A stretch of DNA of 64,000 nucleotides from Epiperipatus broadwayi (lineage: Eukaryota; Onychophora; Udeonychophora; Euonychophora; Peripatidae): the NCBI GenBank assembly GCA_028023455.1, contig JAQFVV010012508.1, forward strand, positions 188,001-252,000. The letters are read 5' to 3'. Every line of letters begins with the position of its first letter. The stretch's first letter is position 1. Made by a program: the position numbers and the translations under genes. The notes beneath the pieces are model-generated. The model saw only the letters and a program-made list of their open reading frames with translations. It was not told the origin of the DNA and ran no database searches. Below, piece after piece: positions 55,076 through 64,000 of this stretch.

Positions 55076-56410
55076 GTTCATATTTATTTTTCCACAACTT
55101 CTATTATTTGTACCCTTTCTGCTTTCAGACATTTACATTCACTTAACAGATGCCTAATATTTTCTATGCCTTCCTTACACAACTTGCAGACTAAACCACC
55201 AATATTTTTCCGTTTATGTGTATAGTCCCTTGTTGCTGCCATCTAGTGCAAGCGCAAGCCTTAGTAATGGAAATAGAAGAAATGTCATTGTAGAATTAAT
55301 TGCATCCAGGCAATTAGCTAAAATATTAATGGATTTGTTGCAATGCTTAAGGAAAATAAAACCATACATGATCAATAAATGATGACAGGTAATTCTTTTC
55401 TTTATAATTTTATATGTCCAAATTCCCATGCACATCATATCTAAATAAGAAATTTTCTTCCTAACAATTTTCTATTTGTTAAATTAGATATTAAGAGTTT
55501 CACAGCTTATATTTTTAATTCTGAAGGTATATGAAAATATATATGAACACAAATGTTTGAATTTGCATATTATCAAGACACAATGCAATTGCTCTTGATA
55601 TCATTAAACATGTGTTTGTTAACTGGATAAAACATTTAAACTTATGGACTGAGAATAATAATGGAAATACTGAAAAAGTTCTAAAATAAGTTATTTTTCT
55701 TTAACCTTATCAAATCAGTTTAGTCTTGTACTTACTCAAAAGGATTTTTTAAAATATACATTTGTTATGCAATAACATGGCATCTTATCTGTAATAATAT
55801 ACTCTTCATCTTTCAACCTTGCATAATATAGCTATCTTAATTTAAATTTATGATTTTTACATAATTTTCTATCATATATATTTCTTATATTATCCTCATT
55901 TTGATTATCTCCAATTTTGTTTTTTATACTTTGAATATAAACTATTTTCAAATGATAGCTTAATAATACATACACAATGCTTCAAATGAACAGCATTTTA
56001 ACATTTAATGATTCTCTTTTTATATAATTACTATTGTAGGTACATTATCTCTATTGATAGTTGATTAAATTCTTCCTTTCATATCCACATCAAACCTTTA
56101 ATTTAACATTATTGATTACAAATATTACACTTCTATATCATTTGTTAGTTACACTACTGAATCAATTGACAACACATATTTCATTTTAGATGAATTCAGT
56201 TTCGTTTATACTTTTCTTCATTAATCCATCTATATATCAAATTCTGTTAGTACATGCTCATAAGATCCAACATAGATCATCATATCATTTGCAGAGCACA
56301 TTGAGTCAAAAATTTTAATCTTATTTCTTCAGTTGTTGAATTTATATATAATAAAATAGCAACAGGACAAATGATGAATCCTGATGTAATCCATATTCAT
56401 TTTAAAATGT
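55076..56410 (-). pseudogene. Decayed non-RTE LINE, - strand
   Basis: Read on the - strand, 56230-56400 contains an RT-like GLHQDSSFVLLLFYYI segment (position of the conserved GLRQGxxLSP box). It is followed by SANDMMIYVGSYE, a changed form of the catalytic ADD box. Near 55080-55225 the - strand reads CKLCKEGIENIRHLLSECK, the C-terminal zinc-knuckle-like CxxC..H..C motif of CR1, Jockey or R-type LINEs. The region between is too decayed to follow. It differs clearly from the RTE copies. Confidence 0.55.
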
Positions 56411-56439
56411 TCATTTGTTAGTGATTTCATATGTACAAT

Positions 56440-57010
56440 CTAAATAAAGTTAAATTTTTCTAAAGACATTCAATACTCATATTAAATGATAAGAGGGGAG
56501 AATAATATCTCTTGAAATGTTGTGCATATATTAATCTCTGTGCTATTACTAACAGTTGAATGTATTTGGAATATTTAAATAAAGTTAAATTTTTCTGAAG
56601 ACATTTAATACTCAGATGATGAAAATAGTCCAACATATAAATACAAATACAATATTCCAAATACATTCAACTGTTACTAATAGCATACAAGTTAATATAT
56701 GCACAACATTTCAAGAGGTATTATTCTTCCCTCTTCTTCATGTATTGCTGACCTGACCAGTGACAGTACTAGCATAGGAATCAAGTCTGAACCCTTGTAC
56801 TGTCACTTGTCAGGCCAGCATCTGAAGAAGAGAGAATAATACTTCTCAAAATATGCATATGCTAACCTGTGTGCTATTACTAACAGTTGAATGTATTTGA
56901 AATATTTAAATAAAGTTAAATTTTTCTGAAGACATTCAATACTAATATTAGATGATGGAAATAGTCCAACATAAAATTACAACTAAAACACCATCATCAC
57001 AAACCTTCAG
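56440..57010. repeat. Foldback repeat, ACTAACAGTTG family, copy 2 (multi-arm)
   Basis: Three copies of the arm with ACTAACAGTTGAATGTATTT are present. Two read forward (56546, 56879) and one is inverted (about 56652-56685). Hammerhead-like cores recur. On the - strand helix AAGAGG/CCTCTT (complement of 56713-56718 and 56730-56735) is followed by GAAA (56709-56712). On the + strand are CTCTTGAAATG near 56505-56520 and CTGAAGA at 56822-56828. The centre (56755-56820) holds a separate hairpin, CTGACCAGTGACAGTAC against GTACTGTCACTTGTCAG. The tail matches that of 295-720. Confidence 0.6.
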
Positions 57011-57131
57011 GAAAATACAATCATATGATTTCTTTTCAATTGATTCAAACTTAATACATTACTTTTTGACCTTCAATGTAACATCCTACTAACTGTTACA
57101 ATGCAAGGATTATATTAAAGCACAAACTTAT

Positions 57132-59403
57132 ATATTGTAACGAGCACAGACGTTCGTTACATTGTTTTTTTATATATAATTATTAAACAAGTTAAAATAA
57201 AAAGTTCGCATTTAAAAACTTTCTTTAAAAATTAAAAATTGAAATTAAAATATCGTCTTAAACTCTTATATATTAAGTCGCACAGATAATAAAAATTATT
57301 AAAATAAAATTTTTATTAAAGAAAAAGGTATTTTTAAAACTAAATTTTAAAAAGATTTGGAGATAAAATTATATCTCTAAATCTGTCTTTAAATATATTT
57401 TTGATTTGGAAAACAGGGTAATTAATTAGAAATGGAAATGATTGTTAATTAGTTAAATGTAAACCAGCCTTCGGCATTTAAATGTAAAAACACCTGTCAG
57501 ATAAGAAAACAATAAAAACTGTTAGCAAATAAGAAGAAATCCCTATGGAATCGGACCTCAACGAAAAGGATCATCTCATCGATGACGTAATGTAAATTCA
57601 ATCCTTCACATTAATATAAAAGGAAAATTTTGGAAATTATTAATCAATGACTAGTGACTGGAAATTGATTGATTATTGACGATGTAACAGCTAGGTGTTA
57701 GCGCTGGGGGGATTGAAAAAGACGCACAGCTTCAATCCCTTCAGTTCTGCTAAGAAAGAGAAAAAAATGGGCCATCGTTTATACAATGAGGACCAACTAC
57801 ACGAAAAACAAAATCTCCAAAGGATAAATAAATAAATCAACCGGATACTAATCTTCGGACGACGTGGGAATTCACGTTTAAACGGCCAGGAATATAATAG
57901 GATGAACTATTTCAACAACCGTAAGAACTTTAAAATTTATGAACAGTAAATTAAAAATTTTTCATATTTAAAATGATTTTAATATTATTCTATCTGACCA
58001 ACAATATTTATTAATTGGTTATAATTTTATTTAATGTATTTAATTTGTAAAATCATTTCCATTTATTTATTTATTTATTTAATTTTGTTCTTTAAGTTGT
58101 TATGATTTCTGTTTTCCGTTAAATAAATTATAAAAAAATGTTAAACTTGAGTCGGGCGTGAATGGCTGTATCGATTTGTAAAGATAATTAAGGGAGGGTA
58201 ATCTTGGGTTGTTCATTTCGTGGTTGAATTGGTTCAATGGATTGGATATATTTATGTAATTAGTAGGTGTAAGCATGAGATCCGCTACGGGCAGGATTAT
58301 AAAATACGCCACACACCCTCTGTTTGCCTATGGATGGGTTTGTAAGTCGGCAGAAGACCGCAGCCCATTCCTATGGAGTTTTTAGTTTATTGATCTACTT
58401 GCCCACAGATGTCACATTCCTGTGGGTGGAGAGTCAATGTCGTTTTTCTTTCTTCATATTGTTCAGATGTACATTCCTGACAATATAAATGTGTTGTCGT
58501 ATCATGCTACATTGAATACATGAATGTATCAGATGGATTGGCGCCGGTTGATTGCGAAATGTGTTGCCTAGGGTTAAATAGGGATAGAATATTTTATTTT
58601 CGAATGCAAATCTATATAGTATATTCAGGCTCGATCCTATAAAACTATTAAATTTAAGTTGTTTATAGACGCTTGCATAGATTGGCTATCGGTTAAATAT
58701 GTTTGCGTTTTCCTATTTGATCGAAATATATAGACATTCGACAAATACTGATACCTTACGGTGAGTATCTAAAAGGTATTTATTCGGATGTCTTTTAAGT
58801 TATTGGTGACGATGCAGGTATCTTACGATGAATACTAGAGGGTTTCTTATATTTCCCTCTGCAATTGTCAGTAATCAATAACTTTGTATTTTGATCGTTT
58901 ATGTTTACTTTGAAATGTTTTTGACCGTTGAAATCTATGTAACCGATCTATAGCAACATATTAAACAGGTTAATATAATCCCATCTGTGCGAACTTGATT
59001 AAAAATGTAAATTTATAATATAATAGTAATGCAATGTAAATTAAAGTAAAATCAAAGTAAAAAAAAAAAATAATGTTAAATGTTAAATTAAATGTAAATC
59101 ACTAAAGTAATTTTAAACCTTATATATATGTGCATAAATAAATGTTTGTATGTGAATTACTGGCAGTGGCTTACTTTATTCTTTTATATCCTAGTAAATG
59201 ATATTATTAAATCTCTGCTATTCCACTGAGCTAGTGACATGGGCTAACGACCGGAATCAAAATTTAAGAAAAAAAAAAAAATATATATTTTTTTTTGACT
59301 CACGTATCTGCCTACTTTATAAATTTTTCTAGGTTCAAATGCCTAGATGGCGCCCCGTAGTGCAGTTTACGTTAAGTCTCCATTCTCCGGATCGTTACAA
59401 TAT
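57132..59403. repeat. Probable large solo LTR or non-autonomous LTR element
   Basis: A 2.26-kb unit (57136-59399) starts TGTAACGAGCAC and ends GGATCGTTACA, so the ends form TGTAACGA/TCGTTACA inverted repeats as in many LTRs, with ATAT on both sides. It is inserted in a TA-rich tract. Its interior is more G+C-rich, non-coding, and includes TGGCGCC words at 58539 and 59348 that resemble primer-binding sites. No internal direct repeat of the ends was found, which favours a solo LTR. The 70-codon - strand frame at 58100-58312 is not supported. Confidence 0.5.
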
Positions 59404-59750
59404 ATATATATATATTTAACTACTTATCGGCTGCAGAAAGGAGTTTGCTATTAACTGAAAGGAGACCCTTTGATTCCTCTTGGAGGCCTTAAAGGAACCG
59501 AGCAGGGCAAATTCCTAATGTCCACTCCATATGTTCTTGTCGTTGCAGCTGTTATTACTATATGTTTATTCATATAGTATACGAACATGGATGGGCTGCT
59601 CACCAACACGCATTAGCCAGTGTGGTGAGTTTATTGGCTTTTTACCTCTGAGTTTAAGATCAAGAAACACCATGGTCTTTCTTCTCAGTGCCTGATAAGG
59701 CAGAATGAATGTTTGTGTAAATGATAAAGATTTTTCCCAATTATACAATT

Positions 59751-61124
59751 ATGACAGACAAAAATAAAGCATGGCCCTTAATCCCAGGAGGCTGTAAAGT
59801 CACCAACCAAGGCAGCGGTTGGTGGCCGAAGGCGGAGGGTGCTAAGAATATCCTGGCGGCAGACCCAGGCTGCCATTTGATGACGACTTTTTATTTAGGT
59901 ACTTACAACTGCAGATCACTTTCAAGTGAAAAAAGATTGAAAGAATTAGAAGAAGAACTCTCTTATATTAAATGGGATATTATTGGATTTTGTGAAGTTA
60001 GAAGAAAAGGTGAAGAGACAATTGATTTAAAAAGTGGACATATGCTCTATTATAAAGGCACAAATATTGGAAATACAAGTGGAGTAGGATTCATTATAAA
60101 TAAAAAGTGGAAGAACAATATTGTGGAGATTGATGGTGTATCAGACAGAGTGGCAAGATTAGTTATACAACTTAATAGCAGATATCAAATGCAGATAATT
60201 CAGGTTTATGCCCCAACAAGTTCTCACAGTGATGAAGTAGTAGAAGATTTTTATAGGGATGTACAAAAGGCTTTTGATCAGAGTAAACAACATTTTAAAA
60301 TTGTTATGGGTGATTTTAATGCTAGAATTGGTAAACAAATGAAAGATGAAAGTGTTGTAGGTAATTTTGGTTATGGTAATAGAAATGAGAGAGGACATAG
60401 ACTTGTGGAGTTTGCAGAGAAGGAAAAACTTTATATTATGAATTCTTTTTTTGAGAAAAATGTTAGAAGGAAATGGACATGGAAGCATCCAAATGAAGGT
60501 ACAGCAGAATTGGATTATATTTTGACTAACAGGAAATACATATTTCAAGATTGTAATGTTCTTAATAAATTTAATACAGGAAGTGATCATCGATTAGTAA
60601 GGGGTAAGATACATGTTAATGTAAAACTAGAGAGACAAAAATTATTAAGAAAAACTATATTTACAGTTGATATTCCTAATCTTCAGAAACATTCTAATGA
60701 ATTTAAATTAGAACTTACAAATCGGTTTCAAGTATTAGTAGATTTTGAACATGATTCAGATTTGAATGAAATTAATATGAAAATAACTGATGCACTTTTA
60801 AAAACTGCAACAAAGATAGCTGGTAGAAAAAAGCAGCAATTGACTAATAAAATTTCTACTGAGACTAGAGAACTTATGAAGAAAAGAAGGAATATGAAGA
60901 TATGCAAGAATGATGCATTTAAAAGAATTGAATATCTCGAATTTTGTAAAATGGTGCGGAAAAGAGTTGAAAATGATATAAGAAAGTATAACTGTGAACT
61001 AGCAAGAAAAGCTGTAGAAGAAAATAAAAGTCTTAAGAATGTAAAACAACATTTTGGTATTGGTAGGAAATTTATATCTGCAATAAGGAAAAAAGATGGA
61101 ATTATTACTAAAAAAGAGGGATGA
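59751..61124 (+). pseudogene. LINE endonuclease domain and linker, open
   Basis: This is an uninterrupted frame from the ATG through the complete APE-type endonuclease: TYNCRSLSSEKR, IIGFCEVRRKGEE, IQVYAPTSSHSD, VMGDFNARIGK, GTAELDYILTNRK and NTGSDHRLVRG, with the metal-binding and catalytic residues in place. The basic linker TKIAGRKKQQLTNKISTE follows. The frame ends early because one extra base in an A run near 61110 shifts it. The upstream TTG at 59721 is not needed as a start. Confidence 0.92.
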
Positions 61125-62709
61125 CATTATGAAATTGGTAGAAGATTTTTATCAAGAATTATATAGTAATAAAGAACAAGTACCTCCTATATCTATTACA
61201 TCTTCCGAATTGCCCAGAATTTTAAATGAAGAAGTGAGAAATGCAATTAAATGTATGAAAAAAGGAAAGGCTCCAGGTAATGATGGAATTATAATTGATA
61301 TATTAAAAGAAGCAGGTGAAGAAACAGAAAAAATATTAGCAAAGTTATATACCAAATGTCTAAATGATAAAGATGTACCGGATGATTGGAAGAATGCAGT
61401 AATAATATTAATATTTAAAAAAGGTGATAAAGAAGATATTAGAAATTAGAGACCTATCAGCCTTTTATCAGTTTTATATAAAAGTTTTACCAAGATAATT
61501 ACAACTCGTCTACAGAGAACCTTGGATTTTCACCAACCAAGAGAACAAGCTGGATTTAAAAGTGGTTTTAGTACAGTAGATCATATTCAAGTATTGAGAG
61601 AAGTTATAGAAAGGACAAATGAATATGAGTTGTCATTATGTTTTGGATTTGTAGATTATGAAAAGGCATTTGATTCTATAAACATTTCTTCAGTGATTAA
61701 AGCATTGGATCATCAAGGTATAGATCCAGGATATTGTCATATTTTAAAGAATATTTATAAAAATGCAACAGCAACAATTAGATTACATAATGATACTGGG
61801 AAAGTCAACATTGAGAAAGGTGTAAGACAAGGTGACTCCATATCTCCAAAACTTTTTACAGCAGTGCTGCAAGAAGTATTTTGTGGATTAAAATGGGAAA
61901 CTAAAGGAGTGAAAGTAAATGGAGATTATTTAAGTCATTTAGATTTCGCAGATGATGTAGTTGTTTTTGCAAATAATGCTTCCGAGCTGCAGGAAATGTT
62001 GCAGGAGTTATCAGATGAAAGTAGGAAAGTAGGACTAAAGATAAATGTTAAAAAGACTAAAGTAATGTTTAATCAATTTGCTCAAAATATGAAAATAAAG
62101 ATTGATTATGATGAATTAGAAGAAGTTAAGAGTTACAAATACCTTGGTCAGATTATTAATACAGATGGAAACATAATAGAGGAAATTAATCATAGAATTA
62201 AACTTGGTTGGAGTGCTTTTGGTAGAAATAACTTGATATTAAAAGGAAATATGCCTATGTGTTTGAAAAGAAAGGTTTTTAACAAATGTGTTTTACCAGT
62301 TCTTACTTATGGATCTGAGACTTGGACACTTAATAGAAGATCAATACAGAGACTTCAGACCACTCAAAGAAGTATGGAGAGATGTATGTTGGGAGTAACA
62401 AGAAGAGATCGAAAACGCAATGTATGGGTAAGAGAACAAACAGGTGTTACTGACCTCATTGAAAAAATTAAAAGATTGAAGTGGAGTTGGGCTGGACATA
62501 TTGCTAGAAGAGATGATAATAGATGGACAATTGAAATTTTAAACTGGATTCCAAGAGATTGTAAAAGACCCAGAAGGAGACCACATGTAAGATGGATGGA
62601 TGAAATAAGAAAATGTATAGGGGTGATGTGGAGAAGAGAAGCTAAAGATCGGAGAAGATGGATTAAACTTGGAGAGACCTTCATCCTGCAGTGGATTGAT
62701 AATGGTTGA
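61096..62709 (+). pseudogene. LINE reverse transcriptase domain, one stop codon
   Basis: The RT frame (continuing the endonuclease frame but for the one-base shift) carries [66 protein letters not shown] and LDFADDVVVFANN with an intact catalytic ADD. Next come GLKINVKKTKVM, YKYLGQII and the C-terminal YGSETWTLNRRSIQRL and WAGHIARRDDNRW blocks. A single TAG at 61447-61449 lies just before the YRPISLL block. No RNase H follows. The - strand frames over this region are shadows. Confidence 0.92.
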
Positions 62710-62736
62710 TAATGATGATGATGATGAACTACTTAT

Positions 62737-63150
62737 CTTTTTTTCCCCACAGTTAATTATTAATCTTGGTACTTATGTATTATTTCAGCAATGAAATGTC
62801 ACATACATATTAGTCTGGTAATAATTTTCTAATCTTATGAACTCAGAAAAGCTTCTGACAAACTTAATCAATTAATTAAAGATTTATTTGGAAAAATGAT
62901 GACCTATAACTTTATTTACTGGAAATGATATAAACATCTACAAACACACATTTAAATTTTTTGTGAAAAATTATCTTCCATCATGTAAATTTATATAAAA
63001 AAATTATTTTGAAAAATGGCCACATATAACTTTATTTAGTGAAATGACACAAACGTGTATTTATATTTTTGTGAGAAATAATCTTCCAATAAGTAAGCTT
63101 TAAACAATCTATATTTACTTCAAGTGGTAACCAAACAAAGACAAGTATAT
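62737..63150. repeat. AT-rich sequence with a diverged tandem pair
   Basis: A block of about 110 bp is duplicated. GACCTATAACTTTATTTACTG (about 62900) matches CACATATAACTTTATTTAGTG (about 63021), each followed by AAATGATATAAAC or AAATGACACAAAC and a TTTTGTGAGAAAT-like end. There is nothing coding. Confidence 0.5.
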
Positions 63151-63564
63151 ATATAAAATACATATTTTGCAGGTTCATCCATGTTAAAAACTTTCAATAT
63201 TAATATATTGACGTTTCGACTTGGTCACACAAGCCATCCACAGAGTTATAAAAGGTAGAAAGACGGTTGTAGAGACGCTACAATCACTGATTTGAATAAA
63301 ACGTTAAAATTCCACCAATAGCAAAAATGTTAAATTTAGGAATGTTTTTTAAAAAAATCTTTCCAAAAAACATTCCTAAATTTAACATTTTTGCTATTGG
63401 TTGAATTTTAACATTTTATTCAAATCAGTGATTGTAGCGCCTCTACAACCATCTTTCTACCTTTTATAACTCTGTGGATGGCTTGTGTGACCAAGTCGAA
63501 ACATCAGTATATTAATATTAAAAGTTTTTAACATGGATGAACCCACAAAATATGTATTTTATAT
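63151..63564. mobile_element. Large inverted repeat, 200-bp arms, hammerhead-like cores
   Basis: Arms 63151-63350 and 63365-63564 are near-perfect inverted copies around a 14-bp centre. In each arm, read outward from the centre, CTGTGGA (CUGANGA with one change) is followed by helix GGCTTG/CAAGTC and GAAAC. The right arm is on the + strand at about 63471-63503. Left-arm GAAAC is followed directly by GTC (complement of 63209-63216), the minimal stem III form seen in Penelope-like elements. Because the change is in both arms it predates the duplication. Target duplication is unclear in the TA-rich flanks. Confidence 0.75.
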
Positions 63565-64000
63565 ATTTAACCCGTGCAAATCTTCGTTTTAACATATATA
63601 TATATATATTATACAGTTAAATATATATATATATATTTAACTGTGCAATTCTGTCCATTTACAAATTGTTGTTTCTTAACATCACTGTGGCAGACTGAAG
63701 TTCTATTATGAATGAACATTCTTTTGACAATTCTGAATGAAATCGCTGCATTTGTTCAGACTTTTTGTGAGGGCAGGATGCTATAGTTTTGAAAATAGTG
63801 GACTGCATCATTCTCCAGTTCCCAAATTTTAATCATTTAATTTTGGGGGAAAAATACTATGCACATTTACTTGACAAGAATTAAATCTGTACACATTCCT
63901 TTTACCAGATCATCAATTACTCATGCCAGTATTCTTTCATGATATAACACCATCATTTAAATCATAAAAATAGCATCAAAACCAATATTTTGATTAATTA
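63565..64000. other. AT-rich sequence with TA microsatellites
   Basis: A (TA)n tract at about 63594-63637 is followed by ordinary AT-rich DNA to the window end, with no supported feature. Confidence 0.45.

Larger units (their letters stand above)
59418..62736 (+). mobile_element. RTE-type LINE, full-length, youngest copy (copy B)
   Basis: The insertion (59428-62726) is flanked by a perfect 10-bp duplication AACTACTTAT (59418-59427 and 62727-62736). The leader begins CGGCTGCAGAAAGGAG and the 3' end is a (GAT)n run. The open reading frame from ATG 59751 to the stop at 62707-62709 is damaged only by a one-base insertion near 61110 and a TAG at 61447-61449. It is very similar to copy A over the whole length, so both come from a recently active source. 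Confidence 0.95.

Overview
The window is non-coding-dominated eukaryotic DNA, strongly A+T-rich by eye. It has long introns and dense layers of transposable-element remnants: RTE-type LINEs, a Penelope-like element, a Ty3/gypsy-type LTR element, hAT MITEs and tRNA-derived SINEs. It has no operons, no bacterial-type gene spacing and no CRISPR array. Intron sizes, the repeat repertoire and a retrocopied ERH gene point to an invertebrate animal with a large repeat-rich genome. The phylum cannot be fixed from the sequence alone.

Host genes. Six short islands on the + strand have open frames and consensus-like splice sites: 2360-2441, 12423-12635, 35192-35289, 35392-35500, 35604-35723 and 50090-50214. 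Their reading phases fit end to end, so I read them as exons of one gene spanning at least 48 kb, cut at both window edges. I do not recognise the protein. The only other host-derived coding sequence is a frameshifted, intronless copy of enhancer of rudimentary homolog (ERH) at 48587-48891.

Layout. 1-7 kb: foldback repeats, an LTR-like patch and a roughly 300-bp tandem repeat split by a foldback element. 6.8-9.4 kb: a long dispersed repeat, with relatives at 20.3-21.5 and 27.8-29.0 kb. 9.4-26.8 kb: AT-rich intron with scattered SINE and foldback copies. 26.8-27.8 kb: truncated Penelope-like element on the - strand. 29.3-32.8 kb: an old RTE LINE pierced by a SINE and two foldback elements. 33.26-33.45 kb: a SPIN-like hAT MITE. 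36.3-39.0 kb: an internally deleted LTR retrotransposon with a hairpin element in its 5' LTR. 39-50 kb: AT-rich intron with MITE, SINE, LINE fragment and ERH copies. 50.5-53.7 and 59.4-62.7 kb: two young, nearly full-length RTE LINEs with clear target-site duplications. 57.1-59.4 kb: a probable large solo LTR. 63.15-63.56 kb: a 200-bp-armed inverted repeat.

Main discovery candidate. Several unrelated-looking repeat families carry hammerhead-ribozyme-like cores (CUGANGA, a short helix, then GAAA). The best family has five copies, and the two best preserved (34096-34154, 29036-29094) fold into complete type I hammerheads with compensatory changes in stem I. Separately, five foldback insertions (5687-6359, 17208-17564, 36430-36642, 44089-44379, 47578-47844) are each flanked by a direct repeat of exactly 13 bp. 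Most show the same plan of inverted arms, ribozyme-like core and a roughly 40-65-nt one-sided tail. This matches what is known of Penelope-like elements, which carry hammerheads, have inverted terminal repeats and a short tail, and integrate with a GIY-YIG nuclease. It suggests a set of small non-autonomous, ribozyme-bearing passengers of that machinery. All comparisons were made by eye; no alignment or folding program was run.
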